From Pseudochelatococcus sp050946405 (GTDB lineage: Bacteria; Pseudomonadota; Alphaproteobacteria; Rhizobiales; Beijerinckiaceae): DNA of 64,000 nucleotides. The stretch covers positions 186,001 to 250,000 of the forward strand of contig NZ_JBMNUS010000002.1 of NCBI RefSeq assembly GCF_050946405.1, in the 5' to 3' direction. The notes beneath the pieces were generated by a model. The model searched no databases and was not told the origin of the DNA. It saw only the letters and a program-made list of their open reading frames with translations. Position 1 is the first letter of the stretch. Each line of letters opens with the position of its first letter. The translations under genes and the position numbers were made by a program. This document shows, in pieces, positions 53,785-64,000 of the stretch.

Positions 53785-54468
53785 ATGAAGGCCGCCGTCA
53801 TCATCTTTCCCGGTTCCAACCGCGACGGCGACGTGGCGCAAGCGCTGGCGCAGGCCGGCGCGGATGTCGTCCGCGTCTGGCACGCCGACAGCGCCCTGCC
53901 GGCCGGCACCGATCTCGCCGTGCTGCCGGGCGGCTTCTCCTATGGCGATTACCTGCGCTGCGGCGCCATCGCCGCGCGCGCGCCGGTGATGGACGCCGTG
54001 CGCGCCCACGCGGGCGCGGGCGGGCTGGTGCTCGGCATCTGCAACGGTTTCCAGATCCTGTGCGAATCCGGCCTGCTGCCCGGCGTGCTGATGCGCAACG
54101 CGGGGCTCGGCTTCATCTGCCGCCGCCAGTTCCTGCGCGTGGAGCGCAACGACACCGCCTTCACGCGCCGGTACGCGCAGGGGCAGGCCATCGACGTGGC
54201 CATCGCGCACGGCGAGGGCAATTTCGTCGCCGATGCCGAAACCCTGGCGCGGATCGAGGGCGAGGGGCGCGTCGCCTTCCGCTACGCCGACCGCACCGGC
54301 GCGGTGACGGCGCCGGCCAATCCGAACGGGTCGCTGAACAACATCGCCGGCATCTATTCCGAAAAGCTCAATGTGCTGGGCATGATGCCGCATCCCGAAA
54401 ACCTGATCGACGATCTCGTCGGCGGCACGGACGGGCGCGGGCTGTTTGCGAGCCTGCTCGCGGCATAA
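53785..54468 (+). CDS. purQ: phosphoribosylformylglycinamidine synthase glutaminase subunit PurQ
   Basis: Class I glutamine amidotransferase that supplies ammonia to PurL. The 227 residues contain IIFPGSNRDGDVA, the nucleophile Cys in LVLGICNGFQIL (about 86), and the His/Glu dyad in MMPHPENLID. It lies between purS and purL in the purine cluster. Confidence 0.97.
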   Translation: MKAAVIIFPGSNRDGDVAQALAQAGADVVRVWHADSALPAGTDLAVLPGGFSYGDYLRCGAIAARAPVMDAVRAHAGAGGLVLGICNGFQILCESGLLPGVLMRNAGLGFICRRQFLRVERNDTAFTRRYAQGQAIDVAIAHGEGNFVADAETLARIEGEGRVAFRYADRTGAVTAPANPNGSLNNIAGIYSEKLNVLGMMPHPENLIDDLVGGTDGRGLFASLLAA

Positions 54469-54546
54469 TATCATCCGCTTTATGAGCGATCTCTTTCAAC
54501 ATTTTGAAAAGTCGCGATAATCGCGGCGTTCCAATGTGAGCCTCCG

Positions 54547-56757
54547 ATGACCGTCCAAGAGCCTGCCATCACCCCTGAGCTTGTCGCCGAGCACGGCCTG
54601 ACCCCGGACGAATACGAGCGTTTCAGGGAGCTTGTCGGCCGCGAGCCGACGTTCACGGAGCTCGGCATCGTTTCCGCGATGTGGAACGAGCATTGCTCCT
54701 ACAAGTCGTCGCGCATCCATTTGCGGGGTCTGCCGACCAAAGCGCCGTGGGTGATTCAGGGGCCGGGCGAGAATGCCGGCGTGATCGACATCGGCGACGG
54801 GCTCGCCTGCGTGTTCAAGATGGAGAGCCATAATCATCCGTCCTTCATCGAGCCCTATCAGGGCGCGGCGACGGGTGTGGGCGGCATTCTGCGCGACGTG
54901 TTCACCATGGGCGCGCGGCCTGTCGCGGCGCTCAACGCGCTGCGTTTCGGCGCACCCGAGCATCCGCGCACGCGCCATCTCGTCGCGGGTGTGGTGGCGG
55001 GCATCGGCGGCTACGGCAATTCCTTCGGCGTGCCGACGGTGGCAGGCTCGGTCGGTTTCCACACCCGCTACGACGGCAACATTCTCGTCAACGCCATGGC
55101 GGTCGGCATCGCCCGCACGGACGGCATCTTTTATTCGGCGGCGGCGGGCGTCGGCAACCCCATCGTCTATCTGGGCTCCAAGACGGGGCGCGACGGCATC
55201 CACGGCGCGACGATGGCCTCGGCCGAATTCGATGAAAACTCGGAAGAAAAGCGCCCCACCGTGCAGGTAGGCGATCCCTTCGCCGAAAAATTGCTGCTCG
55301 AAGCCTGTCTGGAACTGATGCAGACCGGCGCGGTCATCGCCATTCAGGACATGGGCGCGGCGGGGCTGACGAGTTCCGCCGTGGAGATGGGCGCCAAGGG
55401 CGGGCTCGGCATCGAGCTCGATCTCGACGCCGTTCCCTGCCGCGAGGAGGGCATGACGGCCTATGAGATGATGCTTTCCGAAAGCCAGGAACGCATGCTC
55501 ATGGTGCTCGACCCCGCGCGGCAGGCGGAGGCCGAGGCGGTTTTCCGCAAGTGGGGGCTCGACTTCGCCATTGTCGGCCGCACCACGGATACGCAGCGCT
55601 TCGTCGTGCGCCATGGCGGCGAGGTGAAGGCCGACCTGCCGATCCGCGAACTGGGCGACAGGGCGCCGCTCTACGACCGGCCGTGGAACGAGCCGGTGCC
55701 GCAGCCCGTGCTCGATCCGGCGACGGTTTCCGCCCCCGTATCCAGCCTGGAGGCGCTTCGGCGGCTGATCGGCGCGCCCGACCTTGCCTCGAAGCGCTGG
55801 GTGTGGGAGCAGTACGACCACCTCATCCTCGGCAACACGGTGCAGGTTCCCGGCGGCGACGCCGCCATCGTGCGCGTCGGCGACGGGCCGAAGGGGCTGG
55901 CGCTCACCACCGACGTGACGCCGCGCTACTGCGAGGCCGATCCGGTCGCGGGCGGCCGGCAGGCGGTGGCCGAATGCTGGCGCAATATCACCGCCGTCGG
56001 TGGCAAGCCTTTGGCAGTCACCGATAATCTGAATTTCGGCAACCCCGGCAAGCCGGACGTGATGGGCCAGTTCGTCGGCTGCCTGCGCGGCATCGCGGAT
56101 GCTTGCGCGGCGCTCGATTTTCCCATCGTCTCGGGCAATGTCTCGCTCTACAACGAGACGCAGGGGCGCTCCATCCTGCCCACCCCGACCATCGGCGGCG
56201 TGGGGCTCCTGGACGATGTCGCCGTGCATGCCACGCTCGCCTTCAAGCACGCCGGCGAGGCGATCCTGCTCGTGGGCGAAACGGCCGGCTGGCTCGGGCA
56301 GTCGATCTATCTGCGCGAGATCCTCGGCCGCGAGGAGGGCGCGCCGCCGCCCGTCGATCTCGCCGCCGAGCGGCGCAACGGCGATTTCGTGCGCGCGCTT
56401 ATCCTCGAGGGGCGTCTGACCGCCGCGCATGACGTATCCGACGGCGGCCTGCTGGTGGCGGTGGCGGAAATGGCGATCGCTTCCGGCATCGGAGCGGCGC
56501 TTGCCGCCGTGCCGGCGGGTGCGGCAGCGCACGCCTTCTGGTTCGGCGAGGATCAGGCGCGCTATGTGCTGACGCTGGCGGAAGCGGATGTCGCCGCCGT
56601 GACGGCGGCCGCGCAGACCGCCGGCGTGCCGCTCGCCCGTCTCGGCGCGACCACGGGCGACGGCCTGTTGCAGATCGCCGGCGAAGGCGCCATATCGGTT
56701 GAAGACCTGCGTGGCCGGCACGAGGAATGGCTTCAGAACTACATGAGCAAGCCATAA
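54547..56757 (+). CDS. purL: phosphoribosylformylglycinamidine synthase subunit PurL
   Basis: Synthetase subunit (small PurL type, 736 residues) that converts FGAR to FGAM with ATP. Conserved parts include MWNEHCSYKSSRIHLRGL (about 51-68), KMESHNHPSFIEPYQGAATG (about 92-111), IQDMGAAGLTSSAVEMG and TDNLNFGNPGKPDVMGQF. It works with PurS and PurQ encoded just upstream. bolA follows 29 bases later. Confidence 0.97.
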   Translation: MTVQEPAITPELVAEHGLTPDEYERFRELVGREPTFTELGIVSAMWNEHCSYKSSRIHLRGLPTKAPWVIQGPGENAGVIDIGDGLACVFKMESHNHPSFIEPYQGAATGVGGILRDVFTMGARPVAALNALRFGAPEHPRTRHLVAGVVAGIGGYGNSFGVPTVAGSVGFHTRYDGNILVNAMAVGIARTDGIFYSAAAGVGNPIVYLGSKTGRDGIHGATMASAEFDENSEEKRPTVQVGDPFAEKLLLEACLELMQTGAVIAIQDMGAAGLTSSAVEMGAKGGLGIELDLDAVPCREEGMTAYEMMLSESQERMLMVLDPARQAEAEAVFRKWGLDFAIVGRTTDTQRFVVRHGGEVKADLPIRELGDRAPLYDRPWNEPVPQPVLDPATVSAPVSSLEALRRLIGAPDLASKRWVWEQYDHLILGNTVQVPGGDAAIVRVGDGPKGLALTTDVTPRYCEADPVAGGRQAVAECWRNITAVGGKPLAVTDNLNFGNPGKPDVMGQFVGCLRGIADACAALDFPIVSGNVSLYNETQGRSILPTPTIGGVGLLDDVAVHATLAFKHAGEAILLVGETAGWLGQSIYLREILGREEGAPPPVDLAAERRNGDFVRALILEGRLTAAHDVSDGGLLVAVAEMAIASGIGAALAAVPAGAAAHAFWFGEDQARYVLTLAEADVAAVTAAAQTAGVPLARLGATTGDGLLQIAGEGAISVEDLRGRHEEWLQNYMSKP

Positions 56758-56786
56758 TAACGTATTGACGACAGAGGGATTTTGCA

Positions 56787-57023
56787 ATGGCGATGGAAGC
56801 AGCGGAAATCGAGGCCCTCATCAAGGCGGCCATTCCCGATGCTGTCGTGGAGATCCGCGATCTGGCCGGTGACGGCGATCATTATGCCGCGACGGTGATC
56901 TCGCCCTCCTTCGCGGGCCTGAGCCGCGTGCAGCAGCACCAGCGTGTCTATGCCGCACTGGAGGGGCGCATGGGCGGCGTGCTGCACGCCCTTGCGCTCA
57001 CCACCGGAACACAGCAGGATTGA
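56787..57023 (+). CDS. BolA-family protein
   Basis: A 78-residue BolA/IbaG-type protein. The conserved C-terminal helix with its iron-cluster-binding His is in LSRVQQHQRVYAALEG, and the loop GDGDHYAATVISPSF is typical. BolA proteins bind [2Fe-2S] clusters together with CGFS glutaredoxins, one of which is encoded 50 bases downstream on the same strand. The pair is likely an iron-sulfur delivery or sensing complex. Confidence 0.93.
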   Translation: MAMEAAEIEALIKAAIPDAVVEIRDLAGDGDHYAATVISPSFAGLSRVQQHQRVYAALEGRMGGVLHALALTTGTQQD

Positions 57024-57073
57024 CGGCAAGCCAACCGTTTGCGCCGTTCGCGCCTTACAGGAAAGTTTCGATC

Positions 57074-57409
57074 ATGTCCGACGTACTTGCGTTCATCGAC
57101 AACGAGGTCAAGTCCAACGACGTCGTGCTCTTCATGAAGGGCACGCCGGATTTCCCCATGTGCGGGTTTTCCGGGCAGGTGGTGAAGATCCTCGATTATG
57201 TCGGGGTGCCCTACAAGGGCGTCAACGTGCTGGAAAGCGACGACCTGCGCCAGGGCATCAAGGAATATGCCAACTGGCCGACGATTCCGCAGCTTTACAT
57301 CAAGGGCGAGTTCGTTGGCGGCTGCGACATCGTGCGCGAGCTGTTTCAGGAAGGCGAGTTGCAGAAGATACTTGCCGGGCACGGGATCGCGGTGACGGCG
57401 GCCGAATGA
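57074..57409 (+). CDS. grxD: monothiol glutaredoxin, Grx4 type
   Basis: A 111-residue CGFS glutaredoxin that carries [2Fe-2S] clusters with glutathione. The active site is MCGFSGQVV, with KGTPDFP before it and WPTIPQLYIKGEFVGGCDI after it. The ATG at 57074 (MSDVLAFIDNEV) is the conserved start. Its partner bolA lies directly upstream. Confidence 0.96.
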   Translation: MSDVLAFIDNEVKSNDVVLFMKGTPDFPMCGFSGQVVKILDYVGVPYKGVNVLESDDLRQGIKEYANWPTIPQLYIKGEFVGGCDIVRELFQEGELQKILAGHGIAVTAAE

Positions 57410-57437
57410 TCGGCCGCGCTCGGGCGCATCGGCGGTT

Positions 57438-58076
57438 TCAGCCGCCGATGGCCGCCCTGACGAGCGCCACCGCGTCGTCGGAGGCCCATTCCGCCGCGCC
57501 GGCGAGATGGCCCAATGCGCAGCCGTTCCTGTCGACCAGCACGGTGGTGGGCATGCCGAACGCCTTGCCATCCGCGCGTAAGGTCTGAAATATCTTCGCT
57601 TTCGGATCGCTGTAGGGGGCGAGGCGGGCGATGCCGTTGTCCTTCAGCCATTGCAGGGCGTTGTCGGGGTTGCGGGTGTCGATGTTGACGGCGATGACCT
57701 CGAAATTCTCGCCGCCGAGTTTTTCCTGAAGCGCGTCGAGGGCCGGCATTTCCGCCCGGCAGGGCACGCACCATGTCGCCCACAGATTGAGCAGCACCGT
57801 GCGACCCCTGAAGTCCGAGAGCGACAGCGGCTTGCCTTCGGGAGAGAGAAAGGCGAGTTCGGCGAGCGGGCTGGCGCGATTCTCGACCTGAAGGGCGGCG
57901 ACTTCGCCGGTCGCCAGCGGCTTGAGGCGCGCGAGCGCCGCGTCCGACGCGGGGCAGGAACCGCCCGAGGGGCCGCCGCCGTTGAAGGCGCGCAGGCCCA
58001 CGACGCCAGCGACGAGCCCGAGCGCAACGGCGATGACAATGCGTCGGGACGACAGGCCCCGAAATGAAATACCCAT
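57438..58076 (-). CDS. tlpA: TlpA-family thiol:disulfide oxidoreductase
   Basis: Membrane-anchored periplasmic thioredoxin of 212 residues that keeps cysteines reduced for cytochrome oxidase assembly in rhizobia. An N-terminal anchor (RIVIAVALGLVAGVVGL) is followed by the thioredoxin fold with active site LWATWCVPCRAEMP and cis-Pro segment FGMPTTVLVD. The ATG at 58076 was chosen because the upstream in-frame extension is Arg/Pro-rich. It converges on grxD. Confidence 0.9.
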   Translation of the reverse strand: MGISFRGLSSRRIVIAVALGLVAGVVGLRAFNGGGPSGGSCPASDAALARLKPLATGEVAALQVENRASPLAELAFLSPEGKPLSLSDFRGRTVLLNLWATWCVPCRAEMPALDALQEKLGGENFEVIAVNIDTRNPDNALQWLKDNGIARLAPYSDPKAKIFQTLRADGKAFGMPTTVLVDRNGCALGHLAGAAEWASDDAVALVRAAIGG

Positions 58077-58265
58077 GCTGAATCCCGGACAGGCTTGGAC
58101 GATGCGTTTTCCGCCCCGACGAGGCGGGAGCGGCGGACGGGCACAAGGTAAGCGATTGCGCGGCGATCTCAACCGCCTTCCCGGACGCATGTGCGTGATC
58201 GGTTGCCGCAGGCAGGCGCGGACATGCGGAACGGGGTCGAACAGTCACGCGAAACTTACCCATTC

Positions 58266-58322
58266 ACGCCGTTTTCCGCAACTCGCGCTCAATTTGATCA
58301 TCAAATCGGACGCAAGCTGCTA
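58266..58322. repeat. dispersed palindromic repeat, copy E (partial, diverged)
   Basis: CGTTTTCCGCAACTCGCG and CGGACGCAAGCTGCTA match half of the family seen at 47.7 and 53.2 kb, with several changes. It lies in the 275-base gap between tlpA and lptM, which otherwise shows no gene. Confidence 0.55.
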
Positions 58323-58351
58323 TGGTGCGCCCGCTTCATGGAGGTTAGCCC

Positions 58352-58609
58352 GTGCAACGTTCACCCATGCGCCGATTTGGCCCAGTATCCTCCCGCGGGA
58401 CGGTGTTCCGCCTTTGCCTCGCCGTCGCCCTCTGCGCGGCCGCGGCCGGTTGCGGCCGGCGCGGCGGGCTGGAATATCCCGTCGATCCCAACGATCCGCG
58501 CGTGCGCGATTCGGGGGTGCGCGTCCAGAGCTCCGGCCGCGAGGGGCAAAAGGTGATCCGCGGCTATGTCGTGCCGGATGAAAAATTCGTCCTCGATCCG
58601 CTGCTTTGA
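58352..58609 (+). CDS. lptM: small lipoprotein, LptM type
   Basis: An 85-residue lipoprotein with signal peptide RLCLAVALCAAAAGC and lipobox AAGC (Cys34), followed by GRRGGLEYP and a hydrophilic tail. LptM assists oxidative folding of the LptD LPS translocon in E. coli; the alphaproteobacterial relative sits before lysA as here. The GTG start at 58352 has GGAGG upstream; an ATG at 58367 is the alternative. Its TGA overlaps a TTG in the lysA frame. Confidence 0.8.
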   Translation: MQRSPMRRFGPVSSRGTVFRLCLAVALCAAAAGCGRRGGLEYPVDPNDPRVRDSGVRVQSSGREGQKVIRGYVVPDEKFVLDPLL

Positions 58610-58653
58610 CCGCCGTTCCGTTTCACGTTGTTGATTTCATTCCGGGCGACATC

Positions 58654-59928
58654 ATGCATCATTTTTCCTATGCCGGCGGCCTCATGCGGGCGGAAGACGT
58701 CGATCTGACGGCGCTCGCGGGGACGGTCGGCACGCCGTTCTACTGCTATTCCACGGCCACCATCGAGCGCCATTACCGGGTGTTCGCGGAGGCGTTCTCC
58801 GACGTGCCGGCGCTGGTGTGCTTCGCCGTCAAGGCCAATTCCAACCAGGCGGTGATCGCTACGCTCGCCCGGCAGGGCGCGGGCGTCGATATCGTCTCGG
58901 AGGGCGAGTTGCGCCGCGCGCTCGCGGCGGGTGTGCCGGGCGAGCGCATCGTCTTTTCGGGCGTCGCCAAGACGCGGGCGGAAATGGCGGCGGCTCTCGA
59001 CGCCGGCATCCTGTGCTTCAACGTCGAATCGGAGCCCGAGCTTGAGGCGCTGTCCGAGGTGGCGGTGTCGAAGGGCGCGCGCGCGCCCGTTTCCGTGCGC
59101 GTCAACCCGGATGTGGATGCGCTGACGCACGCCAAGATCTCCACGGGCAAGTCGGAAAACAAGTTCGGCATTCCGCTGTCGCATGCGCGGGCCGTCTACG
59201 CGCGCGCCGCCGCGCTGCCGGGCATCGCCATCACCGGCGTCGACATGCACATCGGCAGTCAGATCACGGACCTCGCCCCCTTCGACAACGCCACGGCGCT
59301 GATCGTCGAGCTGGCGCGCGATCTTCTCGCGCAGGGCCACAAGCTCGATCATGTCGATCTCGGCGGCGGGCTCGGCATTCCCTATGACGAGGATGCGGAA
59401 CCGCCGCCGCTGCCCTCGGCCTACGCGGATATCGTCAAGCGCCACACGCGCGGCCTCGGGCTCAAGCTGGTGTTCGAGGTCGGGCGCATGATCGTCGGCA
59501 ACGCCGGCATTCTGGTGACGCAGGTCATCTACGTGAAGCAGGGCGAGGGGCGCACCTTCGTCATCGTCGACGCGGGCATGAACGACCTCATCCGCCCCAC
59601 GCTCTACGAAGCCTATCATGCCGTGAAGCCGGTGCGGGAGCCTGCGGCGGAGACGCCGCGCATCGTCGCCGACGTCGTGGGGCCGGTGTGCGAGAGCGGC
59701 GACTATCTGGCGCTGCAACGCGCGCTTCCCGCTGTCCGGCCCGGCGATCTGCTGGCGGTGATGACGGCCGGCGCTTACGGCGCCACGCAGTCCAGCACCT
59801 ACAACAGCCGCCTGCTGATCCCGGAAGTGCTGGTCAGCGGCGCGCGTGCGGCGGTGGTGCGTCCGCGCCAGACCTATGACGACCTCGTCGGTCTCGACCG
59901 CGTGCCGGACTGGCTGGCGGAAAAATAG
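58654..59928 (+). CDS. lysA: diaminopimelate decarboxylase
   Basis: PLP enzyme for the last step of lysine synthesis, decarboxylating meso-diaminopimelate. The 424 residues include the PLP Lys in CFAVKANSNQAV, HIGSQITDL, the phosphate-binding VDLGGGLGIPY and GPVCESGDYLA. The ATG at 58654 (MHHFSYAGGLMRAEDV) matches the usual start, although the frame is open to 58606, where a TTG overlaps the lptM stop. It is paired with lptM, as is common in the order. Confidence 0.97.
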   Translation: MHHFSYAGGLMRAEDVDLTALAGTVGTPFYCYSTATIERHYRVFAEAFSDVPALVCFAVKANSNQAVIATLARQGAGVDIVSEGELRRALAAGVPGERIVFSGVAKTRAEMAAALDAGILCFNVESEPELEALSEVAVSKGARAPVSVRVNPDVDALTHAKISTGKSENKFGIPLSHARAVYARAAALPGIAITGVDMHIGSQITDLAPFDNATALIVELARDLLAQGHKLDHVDLGGGLGIPYDEDAEPPPLPSAYADIVKRHTRGLGLKLVFEVGRMIVGNAGILVTQVIYVKQGEGRTFVIVDAGMNDLIRPTLYEAYHAVKPVREPAAETPRIVADVVGPVCESGDYLALQRALPAVRPGDLLAVMTAGAYGATQSSTYNSRLLIPEVLVSGARAAVVRPRQTYDDLVGLDRVPDWLAEK

Positions 59929-59943
59929 GGGCGGCGGCCCCGC

Positions 59944-60231
59944 TTATCGTTCGCGCTTCTGCACGCAGATGAGCGTCTGCTGGCCGACCGCGACCTGTAA
60001 CCGTTTGCCCACCGTCGACGAAAACACGTCGAGCTGACAGACGGTCAGCGTTCGTCCGCCTTTGACGACGCGCCCGACAGCCTCGACGAAATCGCCCTGC
60101 GCCGGGTTCAGCAGGTTCAGCTTGAACTCGACCGTCAGGACCGAGCTGTCTTCCGGGAACAGGGTGAAGCCCGTCATGCAGCCTGCGAGCGGAAATATTG
60201 CAACGTGGATGGATGAGCCCGCTTGCTCCAT
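59944..60231 (-). pseudogene. PaaI-like hotdog thioesterase, shortened and missing the catalytic Asp
   Basis: A 95-codon frame whose C-terminal two-thirds match the hotdog family (SVLTVEFKLNLLNPAQGDF, VVKGGRTLTVCQLDVF). The N-terminal helix carrying the catalytic Asp, normally in a pattern like AIADxAGGYA, reads AIFPLAGCMT, and the preceding 40 residues of the family are absent; an in-frame TGA lies just upstream of the ATG. It is most likely a decaying gene. It is divergent from the Lrp regulator. Confidence 0.6.
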
Positions 60232-60306
60232 TCATATCCTTCGGGAAAAGGAAAGTGCTTCCGAAAGCTTGCCATGCCGCCGCATTTCAGGCAAATATGC
60301 TCACGC

Positions 60307-60759
60307 ATGGACCGGATTGACCGCAAGATTCTTGCCGAGCTTCAGTCTGACGGGCGTCTTACGGTCACACAGTTGGCCGAACGCGTCGGATTAAGCCTCT
60401 CGCCATGCCAGCGACGCCTCCGGGCGCTGGAACAGGCGGGCGTCATCAGCCACTACCGGGCTCACGTGGACCCGGTTCGCGTGGGGCTCAATTTCTCCGC
60501 GATTGTGTTCGCGACGCTCCGGGAGGGCGACCGCGCGAGTGTGCTGGCGTTCGAGGCGGCGGTTTCCGATGTGCCGGAGGTTGTTCGCGCCCAAAGACTC
60601 TTCGGTGATCCCGACTATATGCTGCACGTCATTTGCCGGGACCTGACGGCGTTTCAGCAACTTTATGACCGTCGGCTGTCAGCGCTGCCGAGCGTGCAGC
60701 GTCTCACGTCCACCCTCGTGATGAAGGATGTCATCCAGGAGCGGCCCTTTCCGCTCTGA
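60307..60759 (+). CDS. Lrp/AsnC-family transcriptional regulator
   Basis: A 150-residue regulator with an N-terminal helix-turn-helix (MDRIDRKILAELQSDGRL, then VTQLAERVGLSLSPCQRRLR) and a C-terminal RAM ligand-binding domain ending LTSTLVMKDVIQERPFPL. Such proteins control amino-acid genes. The ATG at 60307 is the family start; the reading frame upstream is not conserved. Targets unknown; the divergent thioesterase remnant may once have been one. Confidence 0.93.
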   Translation: MDRIDRKILAELQSDGRLTVTQLAERVGLSLSPCQRRLRALEQAGVISHYRAHVDPVRVGLNFSAIVFATLREGDRASVLAFEAAVSDVPEVVRAQRLFGDPDYMLHVICRDLTAFQQLYDRRLSALPSVQRLTSTLVMKDVIQERPFPL

Positions 60760-60806
60760 CGCGGATATCGTCACGCCATGCGGGCGGAATGCGCGGGCGG
60801 CGCGCC

Positions 60807-61706
60807 CTATGGCCACCGCACGCGGGGCGGCAGCGATGACAGGATGGATTTGACGTTGCCGCCGGTCTTCAGGCCGAAGATCGTGCCGCGGTCGTGCAGA
60901 AGGTTGAACTCGGCGTAGCGGCCGCGCCGCACCTCCTGCTCGAACACGTCCTCATCGGTCCAAGGCGTCGCGAGATTGGCGCGCGCGATGGCCGGATAGA
61001 CGGCGCGGAACGCCTCGCCCACGGCCTGCGTGAAGGCGAAATCGGCTGCGCTGTCGCCTGACCAGTGATGGTCGTAGAAGATGCCGCCGATGCCGCGCGG
61101 CTCGTTGCGGTGCGGCAGATGGAAATAGCGGTCGCACCAGGCGCGGTATTCCTCGTAGGGCGCAACAGCCGCGTGCGCCGCGCAGGCCTCCCGCATGGCG
61201 GCATGGAAGCGGACGCTGTCCGGGTCGTCCTGCGTGCGCCGTCTCGCCAGCATGGGCGTGAGGTCCGCGCCGCCGCCGAACCACGCCTTCGTGGTGACGA
61301 CGAGGCGCGTGTTCATGTGCACGGTCGGCACGTTCGGATTCCACGGATGGGCGATGAGGGAGATGCCCGAGGCCCAGAAGCGCGGGTCGTCCTGCGCACC
61401 CGGAATCTGCGTGCGGAACTCCGGCGAGAACTCGCCGAACACGGTGGAAACGTGTACGCCCACCTTTTCCAGCACGCGCCCGTGCATCAGCGACATCACG
61501 CCACCGCCACCCGTTGCGCCACCCGTTGCGCCGTCACGCGCCCACGGCTCGCGGACGAAGCGGCCGGGCCGGTCCGCGCCGGGAAAGAAAGGCCCGGCCG
61601 CCTCGTCCTCCAGCGCTTCGAAATCGGCGCAGATGCGGTCGCGCAGGGTCGAGAACCATTGCGCGGCGCTTGCCTTGAGATCGTCGAGATCGACCGGCGC
61701 AGCCAT
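60807..61706 (-). CDS. hemF: oxygen-dependent coproporphyrinogen III oxidase
   Basis: Aerobic heme-synthesis enzyme that oxidatively decarboxylates coproporphyrinogen III. The 299 residues include HVSTVFGEFSPEF, HPWNPNVPTVHMNTR and WFGGGADLTP, plus GGIFYDHHW. The ATG at 61706 follows AAAAGGATTC. Residues 58-70 (DGATGGATGGGGV) come from a short tandem repeat that lengthens a loop. The conserved order with trmL, at the right window edge, is interrupted here by an ABC exporter gene. Confidence 0.96.
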   Translation of the reverse strand: MAAPVDLDDLKASAAQWFSTLRDRICADFEALEDEAAGPFFPGADRPGRFVREPWARDGATGGATGGGGVMSLMHGRVLEKVGVHVSTVFGEFSPEFRTQIPGAQDDPRFWASGISLIAHPWNPNVPTVHMNTRLVVTTKAWFGGGADLTPMLARRRTQDDPDSVRFHAAMREACAAHAAVAPYEEYRAWCDRYFHLPHRNEPRGIGGIFYDHHWSGDSAADFAFTQAVGEAFRAVYPAIARANLATPWTDEDVFEQEVRRGRYAEFNLLHDRGTIFGLKTGGNVKSILSSLPPRVRWP

Positions 61707-61778
61707 GATGAATCCTTTTTGCAGATGCAAAGTGTATGACGACGCACGCCTGATACGCCATCGCATCCCGCGCGGCTA

Positions 61779-61860
61779 GAGCGTTTTCCGATCGAACGGA
61801 ATCATTCCATCGATAAGGATTCGCTCAAAATCAAAGAGTTAGATCGTTTGTCCGCTTCGG
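61779..61860. repeat. second-type intergenic repeat
   Basis: It begins AGAGCGTTTTCCGATCGAAC, contains GATAAGGATTCGCTC and ends near a hairpin TTGTCCG/CGGACAA (61848-61872). It resembles a common rhizobial intergenic element and shares short blocks with the tails at 47810 and 53325. It lies between hemF and the ABC exporter. Confidence 0.55.
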
Positions 61861-62057
61861 TGAAACGGACAAGCGGTCTAAAGGCTGCGAGCGACCATGG
61901 ATCGGGTCCGGGTCGGGATGGTCGGATGACGGCATTTCTCGCGCATCGGATGCGATATTCGGGTATATGGCATGCTCCCGCCTTCGGGGCGGTGCTGCGG
62001 CGATTCCCGTTTTGCGGAATCCGGCGACGAGGCGGTGCGCCGCGACAGGAGACGATC

Positions 62058-63919
<1,862 letters not shown>

Positions 63920-63923
<4 letters not shown>

Positions 63924-64000
63924 GCGGTGCGCCCGTGTTGCGGCTGGCGCTCTACCAGCCGGATATTCCGCAGAACGCCGGCACGATGCTGCGGCTGTGC
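63920..64000 (+). CDS. trmL: tRNA (cytidine(34)-2'-O)-methyltransferase, 3' end outside the window
   Basis: The first 27 residues, with LRLALYQPDIPQNAGTMLRL, match the start of the SPOUT methyltransferase TrmL, which methylates the wobble base of leucine tRNAs. The start overlaps the ABC exporter stop by four bases (ATGA). The gene continues beyond the window. Confidence 0.85.

Overview
The window looks like a chromosomal segment of a GC-rich alphaproteobacterium of the order Hyphomicrobiales (Rhizobiales). The evidence is the gene orders rpmH-rnpA-yidC-engB-argB and purC-purS-purQ-purL-bolA-grxD, a class I lysyl-tRNA synthetase, the alphaproteobacterial F1-ATPase zeta inhibitor, a direct-repeat LexA box (GTTC-N7-GTTC) and an Irr-like iron box. 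No species can be named from the sequence alone.

Layout. 1-1.5 kb: end of an aldo/keto reductase, then a VIT-type metal transporter with an Irr-like operator. 2.1-8.4 kb: a complete cytochrome bd operon, cydA-cydB-cydX-cydD-cydC, including the 38-residue CydX. 8.5-14.3 kb: carbonic anhydrase, M24B aminopeptidase, lysyl-tRNA synthetase, and a radical SAM protein with a LexA box inside its promoter. 14.3-18 kb: accessory DNA with a Mor-like phage regulator, a long A/T-rich stretch and a GH16 glucanase carrying two carbohydrate-binding modules. 18.2-23.5 kb: an unusual cluster of an APH/P-loop kinase fusion, a 648-residue protein with a PhoU/DUF47-like tail, and a pyruvate phosphate dikinase that stops after its phosphohistidine domain. 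23.5-39.5 kb: mostly core genes (UDG, EamA, phosphatase, ettA, tam, opgC-like, SMR, argB, engB, yidC, rnpA, rpmH), then a lipoamide-dehydrogenase-like flavoprotein without catalytic residues next to a histidine kinase.

39.6-47.6 kb is a decayed integrative element beside tRNA-Arg(ACG). It holds a frameshifted integrase, broken toxin-antitoxin genes, one apparently intact MerR/DUF433 plus PIN-like pair, relaxase and TraA fragments, AlpA, serine recombinase fragments, and an IS481-family insertion sequence at the right edge. 47.8-64 kb returns to core metabolism: prpE, two DUF465 proteins, an esterase, ATPase zeta, the purine genes, bolA, a CGFS glutaredoxin, tlpA, lptM, lysA, an Lrp regulator, hemF, an ABC exporter and the start of trmL.

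A dispersed palindromic repeat family recurs at about 1.7, 28.3, 47.7, 53.2 and 58.3 kb, often directly after stop codons. Some copies are followed by hairpins whose stem sequence differs between copies while pairing is kept. The best candidates for an undescribed system are the truncated dikinase plus DUF47-like cluster, the non-catalytic flavoprotein with its kinase, and the MerR/DUF433-PIN module.
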